Of a stretch of DNA of 29,567 bases, positions 1 to 8,332 are shown one piece after another. Location of the stretch: contig NZ_JAUMUL010000045.1 of the NCBI RefSeq assembly GCF_030530635.1, positions 1-29,567 of the forward strand. Reading direction: 5' to 3'. The notes below the pieces were generated by a model. That model was not told where the DNA came from and did no database searches. It saw only the letters and a list, made by a program, of their open reading frames with translations. Each line of letters opens with the position of its first letter. Position 1 is the first letter of the stretch. Source of the stretch: Actinomyces sp. GTDB lineage: Bacteria > Actinomycetota > Actinomycetes > Actinomycetales > Actinomycetaceae. Both the position numbers and the translations under genes were made by a program.

Positions 1-53
1 TCCGCCCCTACCTGTAAGCAACAACCCGCTTACACAGAAAACTTGACAGGCTC
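1..53 (+). mobile_element. Right end of an IS256-type element (cut by window edge)
   Basis: The window opens in the last codons of a transposase reading frame (P-Y-L-stop, stop codon at 15-17), followed by the non-coding right end of the element. Positions 2-53 recur exactly at 645-696, again after the same last codons. The end contains a TTACACAGA-type segment and the motif ACTTGACAGGCTC, consistent with IS256-family termini. The rest of this copy lies outside the window. Confidence 0.7.
2..53 (+). repeat. 52-bp direct repeat, copy 1 (partner 645-696)
   Basis: Identical by eye to 645-696 over 52 bases. It covers the last transposase codons, the stop and the element terminus, so the two copies are best explained as the same right end carried by two IS256-type copies. 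Confidence 0.9.
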
Positions 54-99
54 CCAAGGGGCGACCCGAGGCAGGCCTGGCCCAACTCCCTGGCCCCGG

Positions 100-660
100 A
101 CCTGCGTCGTGCACCTGATACGCGCCTCCATGCGGTTCGTGGCCTATGCGGTTCCGCAAGCAGGCCTGCCAAAGCGCTCAAGCCCGTCTACACCGCCCCC
201 AACGAGGAGGCCGCCCTAGGGGCCCTGGCCGATTTCTCCGACCAGTGGGGCTCCAAGTACCCCCAGGGGCGGTGGCGACCAGCGGTGCGGGCGTGGGGTG
301 CGGAACACAGCCGTTCCTGGCGTACTCCGGCCGATGCTGCGCCGGGTCATCTCTCCCCCACTTCGTGGGAGGTACCCCCTCCACCAACAGTATTGAGTCG
401 CCCAGCTACCAGCTGCGCAAGGTCTCCAAGAACAGGGGCCAGTTCCCCTCCGATGAGGCTGCCGTGAGGCTGCTGTGGCTGGCCATCTGCAACACCTGTG
501 GACAAGCGTGCCCGAGAACGCGCCAAGGAGAAGAACCTACCCGCCAGCAAACATAAAGCGCCGTCCCGCATGGTCGAAGGGCAGGTCACCACCAACTGGA
601 AGCAGGCCCTCGCCCAACTCGCCGCAGCCTACCCCGAAGCGGACCCGCCCCTACCTGTAA
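100..660 (+). pseudogene. IS256-type transposase, C-terminal remnant with frameshifts
   Basis: A C-terminal transposase fragment can be read only by changing frame. One frame (from about 103) gives CVVHLIRASMRFVAYA. A second (from about 174) gives KALKPVYTAPNEEAAL and DFSDQWGSKYPQ. A third (about 390-500) gives TNSIES, YQLRKVSKNRGQFPSDEAA and LLWLAICN. A fourth (498 onward) gives DKRARERAKEKNLPA and VEGQVTTNWKQALAQLAAAYP, with the family-type end P-Y-L-stop at 658-660. These are typical conserved C-terminal blocks of IS256-family (mutator-type) transposases. The N-terminal half with the first catalytic aspartates is missing, and there are at least three frame changes, so the gene is dead. The copy abuts the end of another element at position 53. 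Confidence 0.85.
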
Positions 661-696
661 GCAACAACCCGCTTACACAGAAAACTTGACAGGCTC
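645..696 (+). repeat. 52-bp direct repeat, copy 2 (IS256-type right end)
   Basis: Second copy of the terminus seen at 2-53, directly after the transposase remnant. The two copies enclose 591 bases of transposase debris. Recombination between them would delete that segment. Confidence 0.9.
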
Positions 697-1606
697 TGAG
701 AAGAAGTGGACACCGACCTGGAGCCTCGCCACAGCACTGTACGTCACCGTCGACGACCTGCTCAAAGCCCACCCCGAGATCACCCCGCCCAGGCCGCGAG
801 TAGGTATCTGCCCGCGTACCAGTGATGCCGAGATCATCACCCTGGCCGTCATGCAGGCCCTGCTGGGCCACACCAGCGAACGGCGGTGGCTGCGCCACGC
901 CCGCAAGCACTACCGGGGCATGTTTCCCCACCTTCCGGGCCAGTCCGGATGGAACAAGCGCCTACGCGCACTGACGTCTACCATGTCCTGGGTCATCACC
1001 GCCCTGGCCCGGGCCACCAGCATCTTCGACGACACCCTGTGGCTAGCCGATTCCACTCCCATCGAGTGCGCCCGCAGCCGTCCTACCGTCCGCCGCTCCC
1101 AGATGGCCGGGTGGGCCGAGTACGGGTACTGCGCCTCCCACTCCCGCTACTTCTGGGGCCTGCGCCTGCACCTGGTCGCCACGCCCCACGGCCTGCCAAT
1201 AGCGTGGGCCGTCACCGGAGCCAAGACTGACGAGCGCGACGTCCTGGCCGGCCTGCTGGACCACCTCGAGCCCCACCTCCACCAGGTCCTGGCCGCTGAC
1301 AAGGGCTACCGCTCCACCGACCTGGAGACCGAGCTGACCCGCGCCGGCATCACCCTGTTGCGCCCCGCGGCCCGCAACGAGTCCACACGACCCGGCGCTA
1401 CCGCCCTGAAGAAAGTCCGCCAAGTCATCGAGTCGATCTTCGACACCCTCAAAGACCAGCTCGACCTCGAACGCCACAAGGGACGCACCCCAACCGGCGT
1501 AGCCGCCCGCATCACCCAACGCGTCCTGGCCCTGACCACCGCCATCTGGCACAACGACCTCATAGGCGCCCCCACACTACGATCCCTGACCCCCTACGAC
1601 CACTAA
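686..1606 (+). CDS. IS982-type DDE transposase
   Basis: A DDE transposase of 306 residues as read from a TTG at 686, a start that lies inside the IS256-type repeat and is therefore doubtful. The conserved block starts near SLATALYVTVDDLLKAHPE. DDE candidates are D in WLADSTPIE (about residue 141), D in LAADKGYRS (about 201) and E in KKVRQVIESIFDTLKDQ (about 248), the arrangement expected for IS982/IS4-like transposases. Another frame reads VDTDLE from a GTG at 706 just before the conserved block. This looks like the native N terminus of the family, which would mean a frameshift near 724 and possible loss of activity. The element's outer ends could not be defined. Confidence 0.75.
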   Translation: MTGSEKKWTPTWSLATALYVTVDDLLKAHPEITPPRPRVGICPRTSDAEIITLAVMQALLGHTSERRWLRHARKHYRGMFPHLPGQSGWNKRLRALTSTMSWVITALARATSIFDDTLWLADSTPIECARSRPTVRRSQMAGWAEYGYCASHSRYFWGLRLHLVATPHGLPIAWAVTGAKTDERDVLAGLLDHLEPHLHQVLAADKGYRSTDLETELTRAGITLLRPAARNESTRPGATALKKVRQVIESIFDTLKDQLDLERHKGRTPTGVAARITQRVLALTTAIWHNDLIGAPTLRSLTPYDH

Positions 1607-1778
1607 CCACCCCCTGGAATCAATCATCTAGATGTGGTGGTCGTCGAGCTCGAGCTCCCAGCCTCCCGACCAGCGGGTAGCAGTCGCCGTAGGGCTCCGG
1701 TGCCTCGTACCTTTCTTGGTGATGATCAGTGCTCCATGGATGTGATACGGAAATCATTGGAGATATAGGCATATGTTG

Positions 1779-4574
1779 CTATTCATATGTTGTATCGAGT
1801 TTGTCGTCACTTGTGATGGTTGAAATGTTGAGGTTCGCTAACTGAAGAACGTAGAGTAGGTTATTAAAACAAGTAAATGTGTCGGGGTGTTCGGGGCCAA
1901 GGATTCGCAAGCTTTCTTCGTATGTCTTTGCTGCTTCGTTGATCCCATTTTTTAGGTCTCCACTGTTTGTGAAGGCGAAAGCGAGGTTGCTGCGGGAGAT
2001 AAGCGTGTCGGGGTTGTCGGGGCCCAGTGAACTTAATCGTTCCGCGAGTACCTGTTTAGCTAGGACAATAGCATCGGGGCTGCCTATCTGGATCAATGCG
2101 TGAACCAAGTTATTGTGTGTAGTGATAGTCTGCGGATTGTCGGGCCCGAGGATGCGGCGGCGGTCATCTAAGACCTGCCTATACGCGTCAATAGCTTCAT
2201 TGATCATACCTGCTTCCTCGTAAGCTCCAGCAAGATTGTTGCGGGCGGACAGGGTGTCGCGATGGTCGGGTCCGTGAAGGCGCTGATGGTCGAGTACGAG
2301 CTTCTCGAACAAGGCTATCGCTTTGAGGTGATTGCCTACAGATTGATAGGCCCCTGCCAGGTTTGTTCTTGAAGCCAAAGTGTCGGGATGGTCTGGTCCC
2401 AGAATGTGCTGCCTGGTTGTTAGTATCTGCTCGAATGTGTCTACAGGGTCGTCCAGCTTCCCTATTGTGTGCAGAGTAGCAGCCAGGTTGTTTCGGGTGG
2501 TTAGTGTATCGGGGTGGTTGGGGCCAAGGATGAGATTTTGTTGGTTCAGTATCCGGCGAAGCAGTGTGCATGAACGGTCAAGTTTTCCCGTCAGATGATA
2601 AGCGGCAGCCAAATTGCGGTGTAGAATATAGGTCTCGGTATTGTCAGTGTTTAAGGTGTGGCATGCTGTACATACGGCGTCGTCAAGAGAAACTGCTTCC
2701 TGTGGAAGTCCGAGTATGGATGCTTGGTTGAGTGTATCGGCTAACGTGCGGACTGTTTGATGGTCGTTGAACAGGTCGTGTGAGTGCTCCTGCTCTGCGA
2801 TGGTTCGCAGTTGTGCGACGCGGTCCAGTACTTCGCGGCGACGTTCCTGTGTGTTGTTTTGTGGGATCGCGTCGAAGTCAATTGCGGTCAGTGTGCCGAC
2901 TGCCGCGGCCGTCATCTCCTTCTTTTGGCTTTCAGTGCGCGTTTCTCTGAATACCTGCCCCTGTAGGCGGTGAATTGTGATTGTGGCACCGTCATCCGAG
3001 ACTTGGCAGATCGAGGAGTTGCGGAGTTCGGCCAGCGCCCGGCGTGCTTCGCCCGCATCGTCTGTGGCTGCCGAAAGCCACCGTGTGGGTACTCCCGATG
3101 CGGCGAGCAGCGCCAGGGCTCCCAGCTGGTCGCGGGCGATCTTTGCCCGTGGCAATGAGATGGCAGCGATCCGCTCGAGCACTCCTTCGATCGCCATCCA
3201 CAAGACGATGGCGACGCCGTCAGGGTAGATGTCGCCGTCGAGCTTGGGCGCAGCATCCTCAAGCTTGGTCTGGCTCAGGCGAACCAGGTACTCGCCCAAG
3301 GTACAGCTCTCGTATTTGATGGAGGCGGCGGCCTGAGCGATTGCCAACGGCAGATCGCCCAGTTTCTCGGCGATATCGCCAGCAGTAGTTGCATCGTCCT
3401 GACCCGTCCTGCGCAGCAGGAAGTCGACGGCCTCCGACCTGTCGAACTCCGCGACGTCGATCTGGTCCCATCCCTGCCCGTCCCAGCCGGAATGCCGAGT
3501 GGTAGTAGCGAGCACGCGCAGTCCTTGGCCCCGTGGCACCACGTCGCGCAGATCGTCAAGACGCTCAACATTGTCCAGGATCACGAGACGATCAGAGGCC
3601 TTCTCTGAGGCGAGGGCGTTGAGGCAGCGCTGGGCCAGCTTCTCAGGGGGCAAGTCCTCACCAGTTGGCACCCCTAGGATCAGGCCAAGTTCCGACAGTC
3701 CTGCCAGAATTGACTCACGGGACTGGGCATTAATCCAGGCCACAAGGTGCCAGTCCTGTCGCTCGCAGTGACGCGCGAGGGCTGCAGCGAGCTGGGACTT
3801 TCCACAGCCGCGCATACCCACCAGAACCGTGCGCTCAGCTGACTGCGCGACCACCGACTCTAGGAGCCGAGTGAATTGGGAGCGTTCCACGAAGCCCTCG
3901 GCGACGGTCGGGAGTGCACCGAAGCGAAGTGGCCCCCGGGCCTGGGAAACCGTGGTTGACTGCACGGCCGCGTGGATGTCATCGAGCTTCGCATGCGTCT
4001 TCCGGTCGTTGGCTAGGAGTAGGTTTTGACCTTCAAGTATCCTGTCCTGTCCGTCCAATAGCTGTTGCAAGGCTCCGAGTTGGAACTTGGGAGAGGACGG
4101 TGCCAACACGATGATCTCATCGGCGGTTGCGTCAACCAGGCGGTCGAAGAACTCCTCAGCCTTCTCCTCGAGGTTTGCTCTGCGTGCGCTCCCACGCCGA
4201 TGCAGATCGGCTTTGAGATCCTCCGGGGCACGCACCGCCGTTACGAAGGCAGCTGGCTTGTCACAGACATCATCGAGGAGATTCTTCACCTCGGTAACGG
4301 CACCGTTGAGTAGTTCCTGGGAGATACCTCGGGCGTCAACCTCGGTCTGCATGGCCTGGAGACTTGAGCGCAGACGCGCCTCGATCCGCCGGCTCAGTGC
4401 TTTCTGCTCCTGATCCCGGCCCTTGAGCGCCTGCAGACGATCCCGCAACGTCGCGGCCTCGCCCACCACCGCTGCCGCACCCGCAAAGGGCAGACCCGAA
4501 ACGGGTTCAGCGATTAACAGCAGCAGGCGCGTCACACTCGTAGCGACCGGCAGCAGGGAGGGGAACTCAGCCAT
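1779..4574 (-). CDS. NB-ARC/TPR STAND-type ATPase
   Basis: A 931-residue three-part protein. Residues 1-210 are mostly helical with no recognised domain; residues 7-40 are hydrophobic or amphipathic, and this is the likely effector or adaptor part. Residues about 220-600 form an NB-ARC-like ATPase: Walker A GMRGCGKSQ at 253-261, Walker B RLVILDNVE at 329-337, and GDLPLAIAQAA at 406-416, which matches the GLPLA motif. Residues about 640-920 are kinesin-light-chain-type TPRs with a 42-residue period, each carrying a version of LGPDHPDTLxxRNNLAxAY. STAND proteins of this layout act as signal-sensing switches, and several known ones are antiphage or cell-death sensors; the role here is inferred. 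The ATG at 4574 has no longer in-frame alternative with a better site. The TPR half (1779-2760) is clearly lower in GC than the ATPase half, which suggests module exchange. Confidence 0.8.
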   Translation of the reverse strand: MAEFPSLLPVATSVTRLLLLIAEPVSGLPFAGAAAVVGEAATLRDRLQALKGRDQEQKALSRRIEARLRSSLQAMQTEVDARGISQELLNGAVTEVKNLLDDVCDKPAAFVTAVRAPEDLKADLHRRGSARRANLEEKAEEFFDRLVDATADEIIVLAPSSPKFQLGALQQLLDGQDRILEGQNLLLANDRKTHAKLDDIHAAVQSTTVSQARGPLRFGALPTVAEGFVERSQFTRLLESVVAQSAERTVLVGMRGCGKSQLAAALARHCERQDWHLVAWINAQSRESILAGLSELGLILGVPTGEDLPPEKLAQRCLNALASEKASDRLVILDNVERLDDLRDVVPRGQGLRVLATTTRHSGWDGQGWDQIDVAEFDRSEAVDFLLRRTGQDDATTAGDIAEKLGDLPLAIAQAAASIKYESCTLGEYLVRLSQTKLEDAAPKLDGDIYPDGVAIVLWMAIEGVLERIAAISLPRAKIARDQLGALALLAASGVPTRWLSAATDDAGEARRALAELRNSSICQVSDDGATITIHRLQGQVFRETRTESQKKEMTAAAVGTLTAIDFDAIPQNNTQERRREVLDRVAQLRTIAEQEHSHDLFNDHQTVRTLADTLNQASILGLPQEAVSLDDAVCTACHTLNTDNTETYILHRNLAAAYHLTGKLDRSCTLLRRILNQQNLILGPNHPDTLTTRNNLAATLHTIGKLDDPVDTFEQILTTRQHILGPDHPDTLASRTNLAGAYQSVGNHLKAIALFEKLVLDHQRLHGPDHRDTLSARNNLAGAYEEAGMINEAIDAYRQVLDDRRRILGPDNPQTITTHNNLVHALIQIGSPDAIVLAKQVLAERLSSLGPDNPDTLISRSNLAFAFTNSGDLKNGINEAAKTYEESLRILGPEHPDTFTCFNNLLYVLQLANLNISTITSDDKLDTTYE

Positions 4575-4670
4575 GACATGACTGTAGGGCGGATGACCAA
4601 GCCGCGGAGACGCCCCAGGTCACGCTTGAGAAACAGCGTTTCAGGCGTCGGCAGGGCACTGGCAGCGGGG

Positions 4671-4850
4671 CTACTTCCTCCCGAAGAGCCCCCGCAGGAA
4701 GCCCGACGCTGCGGCGGATGCGGCGGGCTCGTCGTCGTGGCCCTGGCAGCGCTGCGACTTGGGCACGCCCGCCAGCGCCTGCTCAATGTGCTGCCCGCAG
4801 CCCGCCCAGGTGGGCTTGCCGCACCGCTTGCACGTCACCTTGCGACACAT
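4671..4850 (-). CDS. Small cysteine-rich (zinc-ribbon-like) protein
   Basis: A 59-residue ORF beginning MCRKVTCKRCGKPTWAGCGQ, with a good ribosome site (GGAGAAC, 3 bases before the ATG). The N-terminal half has five cysteines (C2, C7, C10, C18, C35) and two histidines (H21, H38). CxxC at 7-10 plus C18 and H21 (CxxH) could bind one zinc ion. The C-terminal third is Ala/Gly-rich and ends in a basic FLRGLFGRK tail. It follows the CsoR/CstR-type repressor gene by 67 bases on the same strand, so it is probably in the persulfide-stress operon. I do not recognise a named family. The gene was called from motif content, ribosome site and position. Confidence 0.7.
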   Translation of the reverse strand: MCRKVTCKRCGKPTWAGCGQHIEQALAGVPKSQRCQGHDDEPAASAAASGFLRGLFGRK

Positions 4851-4917
4851 GATGTTCTCCTCTGGTTGTGGTGATCGGGTGATGAAAGAAAAAGGGGAGG
4901 CTGTGCCCGGGCGGCGC

Positions 4918-5340
4918 TCAGACCAGGGACAGGAAGATCTTCTCCAGCTCGTCCATGGTCAGCGCCCCCGGCCGGGAGGCCCCGTCCGACGAGGCACCGG
5001 TCCCGTCGGTCTCGCCGACGCCGTCCCCACCGTCCCGCTCGGCCGACGCCGCCCGCTCGCCGTCGGCGCAGGCCTGCATGGCGGTGGCGACGATAACGAA
5101 ACCGGCCCGGTTCAGCGCGTGCGTCACCGCCGACAGCTGCGTGACGATCTCCTTACAGGAGGCCTCGCGTTCGGCGGCGTCGATGACGGCGTCCAGCTGG
5201 CCGCGCGCCCGCTTGAGCCGGTTGACGATGCGCCGCTTCGTCTCCGGATCGCACTCGAATCCCGGCGCCGTCGTCGTCGCCTCAGCGCCTGCCGTCGTCG
5301 CGGCGGCGCCCCGCGTTGCAGCGTCCTGAGCCTTGGCCAC
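4918..5340 (-). CDS. CsoR/CstR-family repressor, probably persulfide-sensing
   Basis: A 140-residue DUF156 protein with the conserved helix segment KRRIVNRLKRARGQLDAVID followed by SCKEIVTQLSAVTHALNRAG. Copper-sensing CsoR uses C-H-C, with the histidine 25 residues after the first cysteine. Here C62 and C91 are kept at the 29-residue spacing, but the histidine position is alanine. That two-cysteine pattern is that of CstR, which reacts with persulfides. The neighbour is a CoA-disulfide reductase-rhodanese gene, which fits. The N-terminal 28 and C-terminal 40 residues are low-complexity Ala/Gly/Asp-rich extensions. Two GTG starts are possible: 5349 overlaps the upstream stop, while 5340 has better spacing to GGTGGGGG and was chosen. 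Its likely operator is at 7211-7224. Confidence 0.85.
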   Translation of the reverse strand: MAKAQDAATRGAAATTAGAEATTTAPGFECDPETKRRIVNRLKRARGQLDAVIDAAEREASCKEIVTQLSAVTHALNRAGFVIVATAMQACADGERAASAERDGGDGVGETDGTGASSDGASRPGALTMDELEKIFLSLV

Positions 5341-5345
5341 GGTGA

Positions 5346-7137
5346 TCACGCCCCCACCAGGTAGGAGTCGGCGTCGTCGCCCAGCCACGCGCGCAGGGTG
5401 ATCATGCCGCCGGTGAGAACCGAGGACTTCAGGCCACTGCCCACCAGGATCCCGTGGGCGATATTCGCCCGCACCCCCACCTGGCAGATCACGCCGACGG
5501 GGCGTCCCGCCGCGGCCTGCCGCACCTCCTCGATGCGGGCGCGCAGCTCGGTGTGCGGAATGTTGAGCGCGCCCGGCACTATGCCGCGGGCGACCTCGGC
5601 CCTCGTGCGCACGTCCAGCAGCAGGTGCGTTAGGCGGACCTGCTCCAGGTCGCGCACATCCCACACCTCCACGGTTCCGCTCAAAACATTCGACCCCAGC
5701 ATTCCGGCCAGGTTCACCGGGTCCTTCGCCTGCCCGAAGGGCGGGGCGTAGGCCAGGTCCAGGTAGATCAGGTCCGCAACACCCAGCCCGGCGCGGATGG
5801 CCGTGGCCAGCACGTCGATGCGCTTGTCGACGCCGTCGCGGCCCACGCACTGGGCGCCGAGAATCCGCCCGTCCGGGGCGAAGCTGACCGACAGGTGCAA
5901 CTGGGATGCCCCCGGGAAGCAGCCGGCGTGCTGGTTGGGGTGCAGGTGGAAGGTCGTGTACTCGATCCCGGCGGCGTCCAGCGCGGCGCGGTTCGCGCCG
6001 GTCATCGCCGCCGTCATACCCCCGACGCGCACGATGGCCGTGCCCAGGGGTGCGGGGATCGGGCGGGCGTGCTCGGGATCCATGATGAAGTCGGCCACCA
6101 GCCGCCCCGCCCGGTTCGCCGGGCCCGCCAGGGCGACGGGGCGCCGCGCCCCGGTCACCGGATCGGTGGACACGGTGGCGTCGCCGACGGCGTACACGTG
6201 CGGCAGGTTCGTGTGGCCGTGCTCGTCGACGACGATCGCCCCGCGCTCCAGCTCCAGCCCGGAAGAGGCGAAGGCGTCGGTGTCCGGGCGCACCCCGTGG
6301 CCAGGACGATCAGGTCTGCCCGCACGCGCGTGCCGTCGGCCAGGTGGACCTCATCGGCGTCGGCGCAGTGGGTGATGGACTCGGCGGCCGTTCCCGTGCG
6401 GACGTCGACGCCGAGCCCGCGCAGCTCCTGGGTGATCGGGTAGGCGTGCTCCCGCTCCAACGGCGGCAGCACGTGTTCCGCGAACTCGACGATGGTGGTG
6501 GTGATACCGCGCCTGGCCAGCACCTCGGCCGCCTCAGCGCCGATGAAGCCCGCACCCAGGACGACGGCGGACCGGGCGCCCGCGTCCACCCACTCTCGCA
6601 GGCGGGCGACGTCCTCAACACTGCGCAGAGTGGCCACGCGCGGCGAGTCGAGCCCGTCAACGGGCGGGTGCGTGGCCTGAGCGCCGGGGGCCAGCACCAG
6701 GGCGTCGTAGCCGAGGCGGTGGACGCCGTCGGCGGTTCGCAGGATCACCTCCTGCGCCTCGGGGTCGATGCCGACCACGATGTGGCCGGTGCGCACGTCC
6801 AGGTTCAGCCAGGCGCGCAGCCGCTCGGGGGTCTGCACCAGCAGGTCGGCCTGGTTCTCGATCTCGCCGCCCACGTAGTAGGGCAGGCCGCAGTCGGCGA
6901 AGGAGACGTGCCGCCCGCGGTCCAGGACGATGATCTCGGCATCCTCCCTCAGGCGGCGCAGCTCATCCCGCCGGCGACGCCGCCGACGACGATCAGCCGG
7001 CGGGGGCGCGCGGAGCCGGTGGGGGAGGGGCGAGGGGCGGTGCCCGCGGGGCTCGAGGGGGCGCCGTCGTCGGAAAGAGATGCGGCCTCGGGGGTAGAAG
7101 TGGAATCCGGCGAGGTGGCGGGTGGAGTCATCGGCAT
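5346..7137 (-). pseudogene. CoA-disulfide reductase with rhodanese domain, two frameshifts
   Basis: A flavin-dependent pyridine-nucleotide disulfide reductase of the CoADR/persulfide reductase group with a C-terminal rhodanese domain. Visible landmarks: FAD-binding RRLIVVGGVAGGMSCAA, active-site cysteine in SFADCGLPYYVGG, NAD-binding SAVVLGAGFIGAEAAEVL, and rhodanese loop ICQVGVR (CxxGxR type). The frame breaks twice. Near 6960, SCAA runs into TGA where relatives continue ARLRRLRE; a 13-base loss between repeated GCTGCGCCGCC units explains this exactly. Near 6290, LIVLATG should continue VRPDTDAF but one G is missing from a G run. With both repaired, about 600 residues are read. The start is the ATG at 7137 (or 7131) after a disordered N-terminal extension. 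Either gene decay or, for the single-base site, a sequencing error. Confidence 0.85.
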
Positions 7138-7209
7138 GCCTTTCGCGTCGTCGTGCCGTGGGTGGCGGCAATCGGCGCCCACTCCGGGCGCGGCCGCCAG
7201 CGCGCGACG

Positions 7210-7225
7210 ATACCCGGGGGGGTAC
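7210..7225 (-). promoter_or_regulatory. CsoR/CstR-type operator before the reductase gene
   Basis: The palindrome TACCCGGGGGGGTA at 7211-7224 has TACCC and GGGTA arms around a GGGG centre. Known CsoR-family operators are GC-rich palindromes of the TACCCC-GGGGTA kind, so the match is good. It lies 73 bases before the reductase start and overlaps a possible -10 (TATCGT on the minus strand). This supports autoregulation of the reductase-repressor unit; binding is inferred. Confidence 0.6.
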
Positions 7226-7267
7226 AAATGGTGTCCGCTCGCAGATGCGACTTCTGCCGCCCAAGTG

Positions 7268-8131
7268 TCAGGCGGCGATGGTACCGGTGCCCACCAGCAC
7301 GATGATCACCAGACCCAGCAGCACGCGATAGATCAGGAAACCGGTGAACTTGTTGGAAGAGACGAAGCGCAGCAGCCAGGCAATCGTCGCGTAGGCGACC
7401 AGGCCGGAAACCACCGTGGCGATCGCCGTCGCCCCCCAGCCGACCGTGGCGGAGATATCTCCGGCGGCCGTGACCGCCTCCAGGACACCCGCGGCCAGCA
7501 GTGCCGGAATACCCATGAAGAAGGACAGGCGGGTGGCGGTGACCCGGTCGAAACGCAGGAACAGACCTGCGGAGATGGTCGCCCCGGAGCGGGAGATGCC
7601 CGGAAGTACAGGAGAAAGAGCCTGAAAACAGCCGATGATCAGGGCGTCCTTGATGGACACCTCCCGCATGCCCTTGCCCGCAGAGGTGTGGGCGGCACCG
7701 GACGGTCCATCGCTGCGCCGGTCGGCCAGCCACATGACTGCGGACCACAGGATCAGTGCTCCGGCGATCACCCATAGCGAACGGGCAGTGACTTCGATGA
7801 AGTCCTTCAGTGCCAGGCCTATCACGGCCACGGGGATCGAGCCGAGGATGATACCCCAGCCGAGCGTGTAATCGGGGTCGGTACGCGCCTGGGGATGGGT
7901 GAGGCCCTTGAACCAGGCGGTCACGATGCGCACGATGTCGCCCCAGAAGTAGACGACGGCGGCCAGGATTGCGCCGACCTGAATGACGGCGGTGAACGCG
8001 GTCATGCCGACGGAGTCGATGTTGTAGTTGAGTAGCTTCTCAACGATGTTCAAGTGCCCGGTGGAGGACACGGGCAGAAACTCGGTGATGCCCTCGACTA
8101 TGCCGAGGATGACGGCGTGCAGCCAGTTCAT
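7268..8131 (-). CDS. uppP: Undecaprenyl-diphosphatase UppP (BacA)
   Basis: An integral membrane phosphatase of 287 residues that recycles undecaprenyl pyrophosphate to the monophosphate carrier for peptidoglycan synthesis and can confer bacitracin tolerance. Both family signatures are present: EGITEFLPVSSTGHL at residues 13-27 and PGISRSGATISAGL in the middle. Several hydrophobic helices flank them, and the length is typical of the family (about 270-290). The ATG at 8131 starts directly with MNWLHAVILGIVEG, the normal N terminus. It is upstream of the reductase gene on the same strand, but 130 bases with a separate operator lie between, so it is probably transcribed independently. Confidence 0.95.
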   Translation of the reverse strand: MNWLHAVILGIVEGITEFLPVSSTGHLNIVEKLLNYNIDSVGMTAFTAVIQVGAILAAVVYFWGDIVRIVTAWFKGLTHPQARTDPDYTLGWGIILGSIPVAVIGLALKDFIEVTARSLWVIAGALILWSAVMWLADRRSDGPSGAAHTSAGKGMREVSIKDALIIGCFQALSPVLPGISRSGATISAGLFLRFDRVTATRLSFFMGIPALLAAGVLEAVTAAGDISATVGWGATAIATVVSGLVAYATIAWLLRFVSSNKFTGFLIYRVLLGLVIIVLVGTGTIAA

Positions 8132-8332
8132 GAGGCTCCCAGGGCTCGGGTGCGGATAACTCCCTGAGAGGCTACCGGGCGAGGAGGAGCCCGTGCGCGT
8201 CCGGCGGTGTGGAACGGGCCTCAGAGGCTCCCGGGGCGACGGCGCGCTCGGCCTACGCGACTCAACGGCGGCGCCTCGGCAGCGAGACGGTGACGGCCCG
8301 TCCGACGGTAGCCGACGCCATCGTCACCCGGG

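Noticed and set aside
146..556. 136-residue frame as a gene of its own
   Set aside because: Only its second half carries transposase motifs; the first half is out of frame with the remnant, so it is part of the IS256-type pseudogene.
4532..4786. 84-residue minus-strand frame between the NB-ARC gene and the repressor
   Set aside because: Arg/Ser-rich shadow; another minus-strand frame there encodes the cysteine-rich protein with a proper ribosome site.
4918..5850. 310-residue minus-strand frame as one long protein
   Set aside because: Only the last 140 residues are the CsoR/CstR-type protein; the rest lies antisense-frame-like within the reductase gene.
6344..7777. 477-residue plus-strand frame opposite the reductase and uppP
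   Set aside because: Composition (Gly/Asp/Val/Gln) and lack of motifs mark it as an antisense shadow of two recognised genes.
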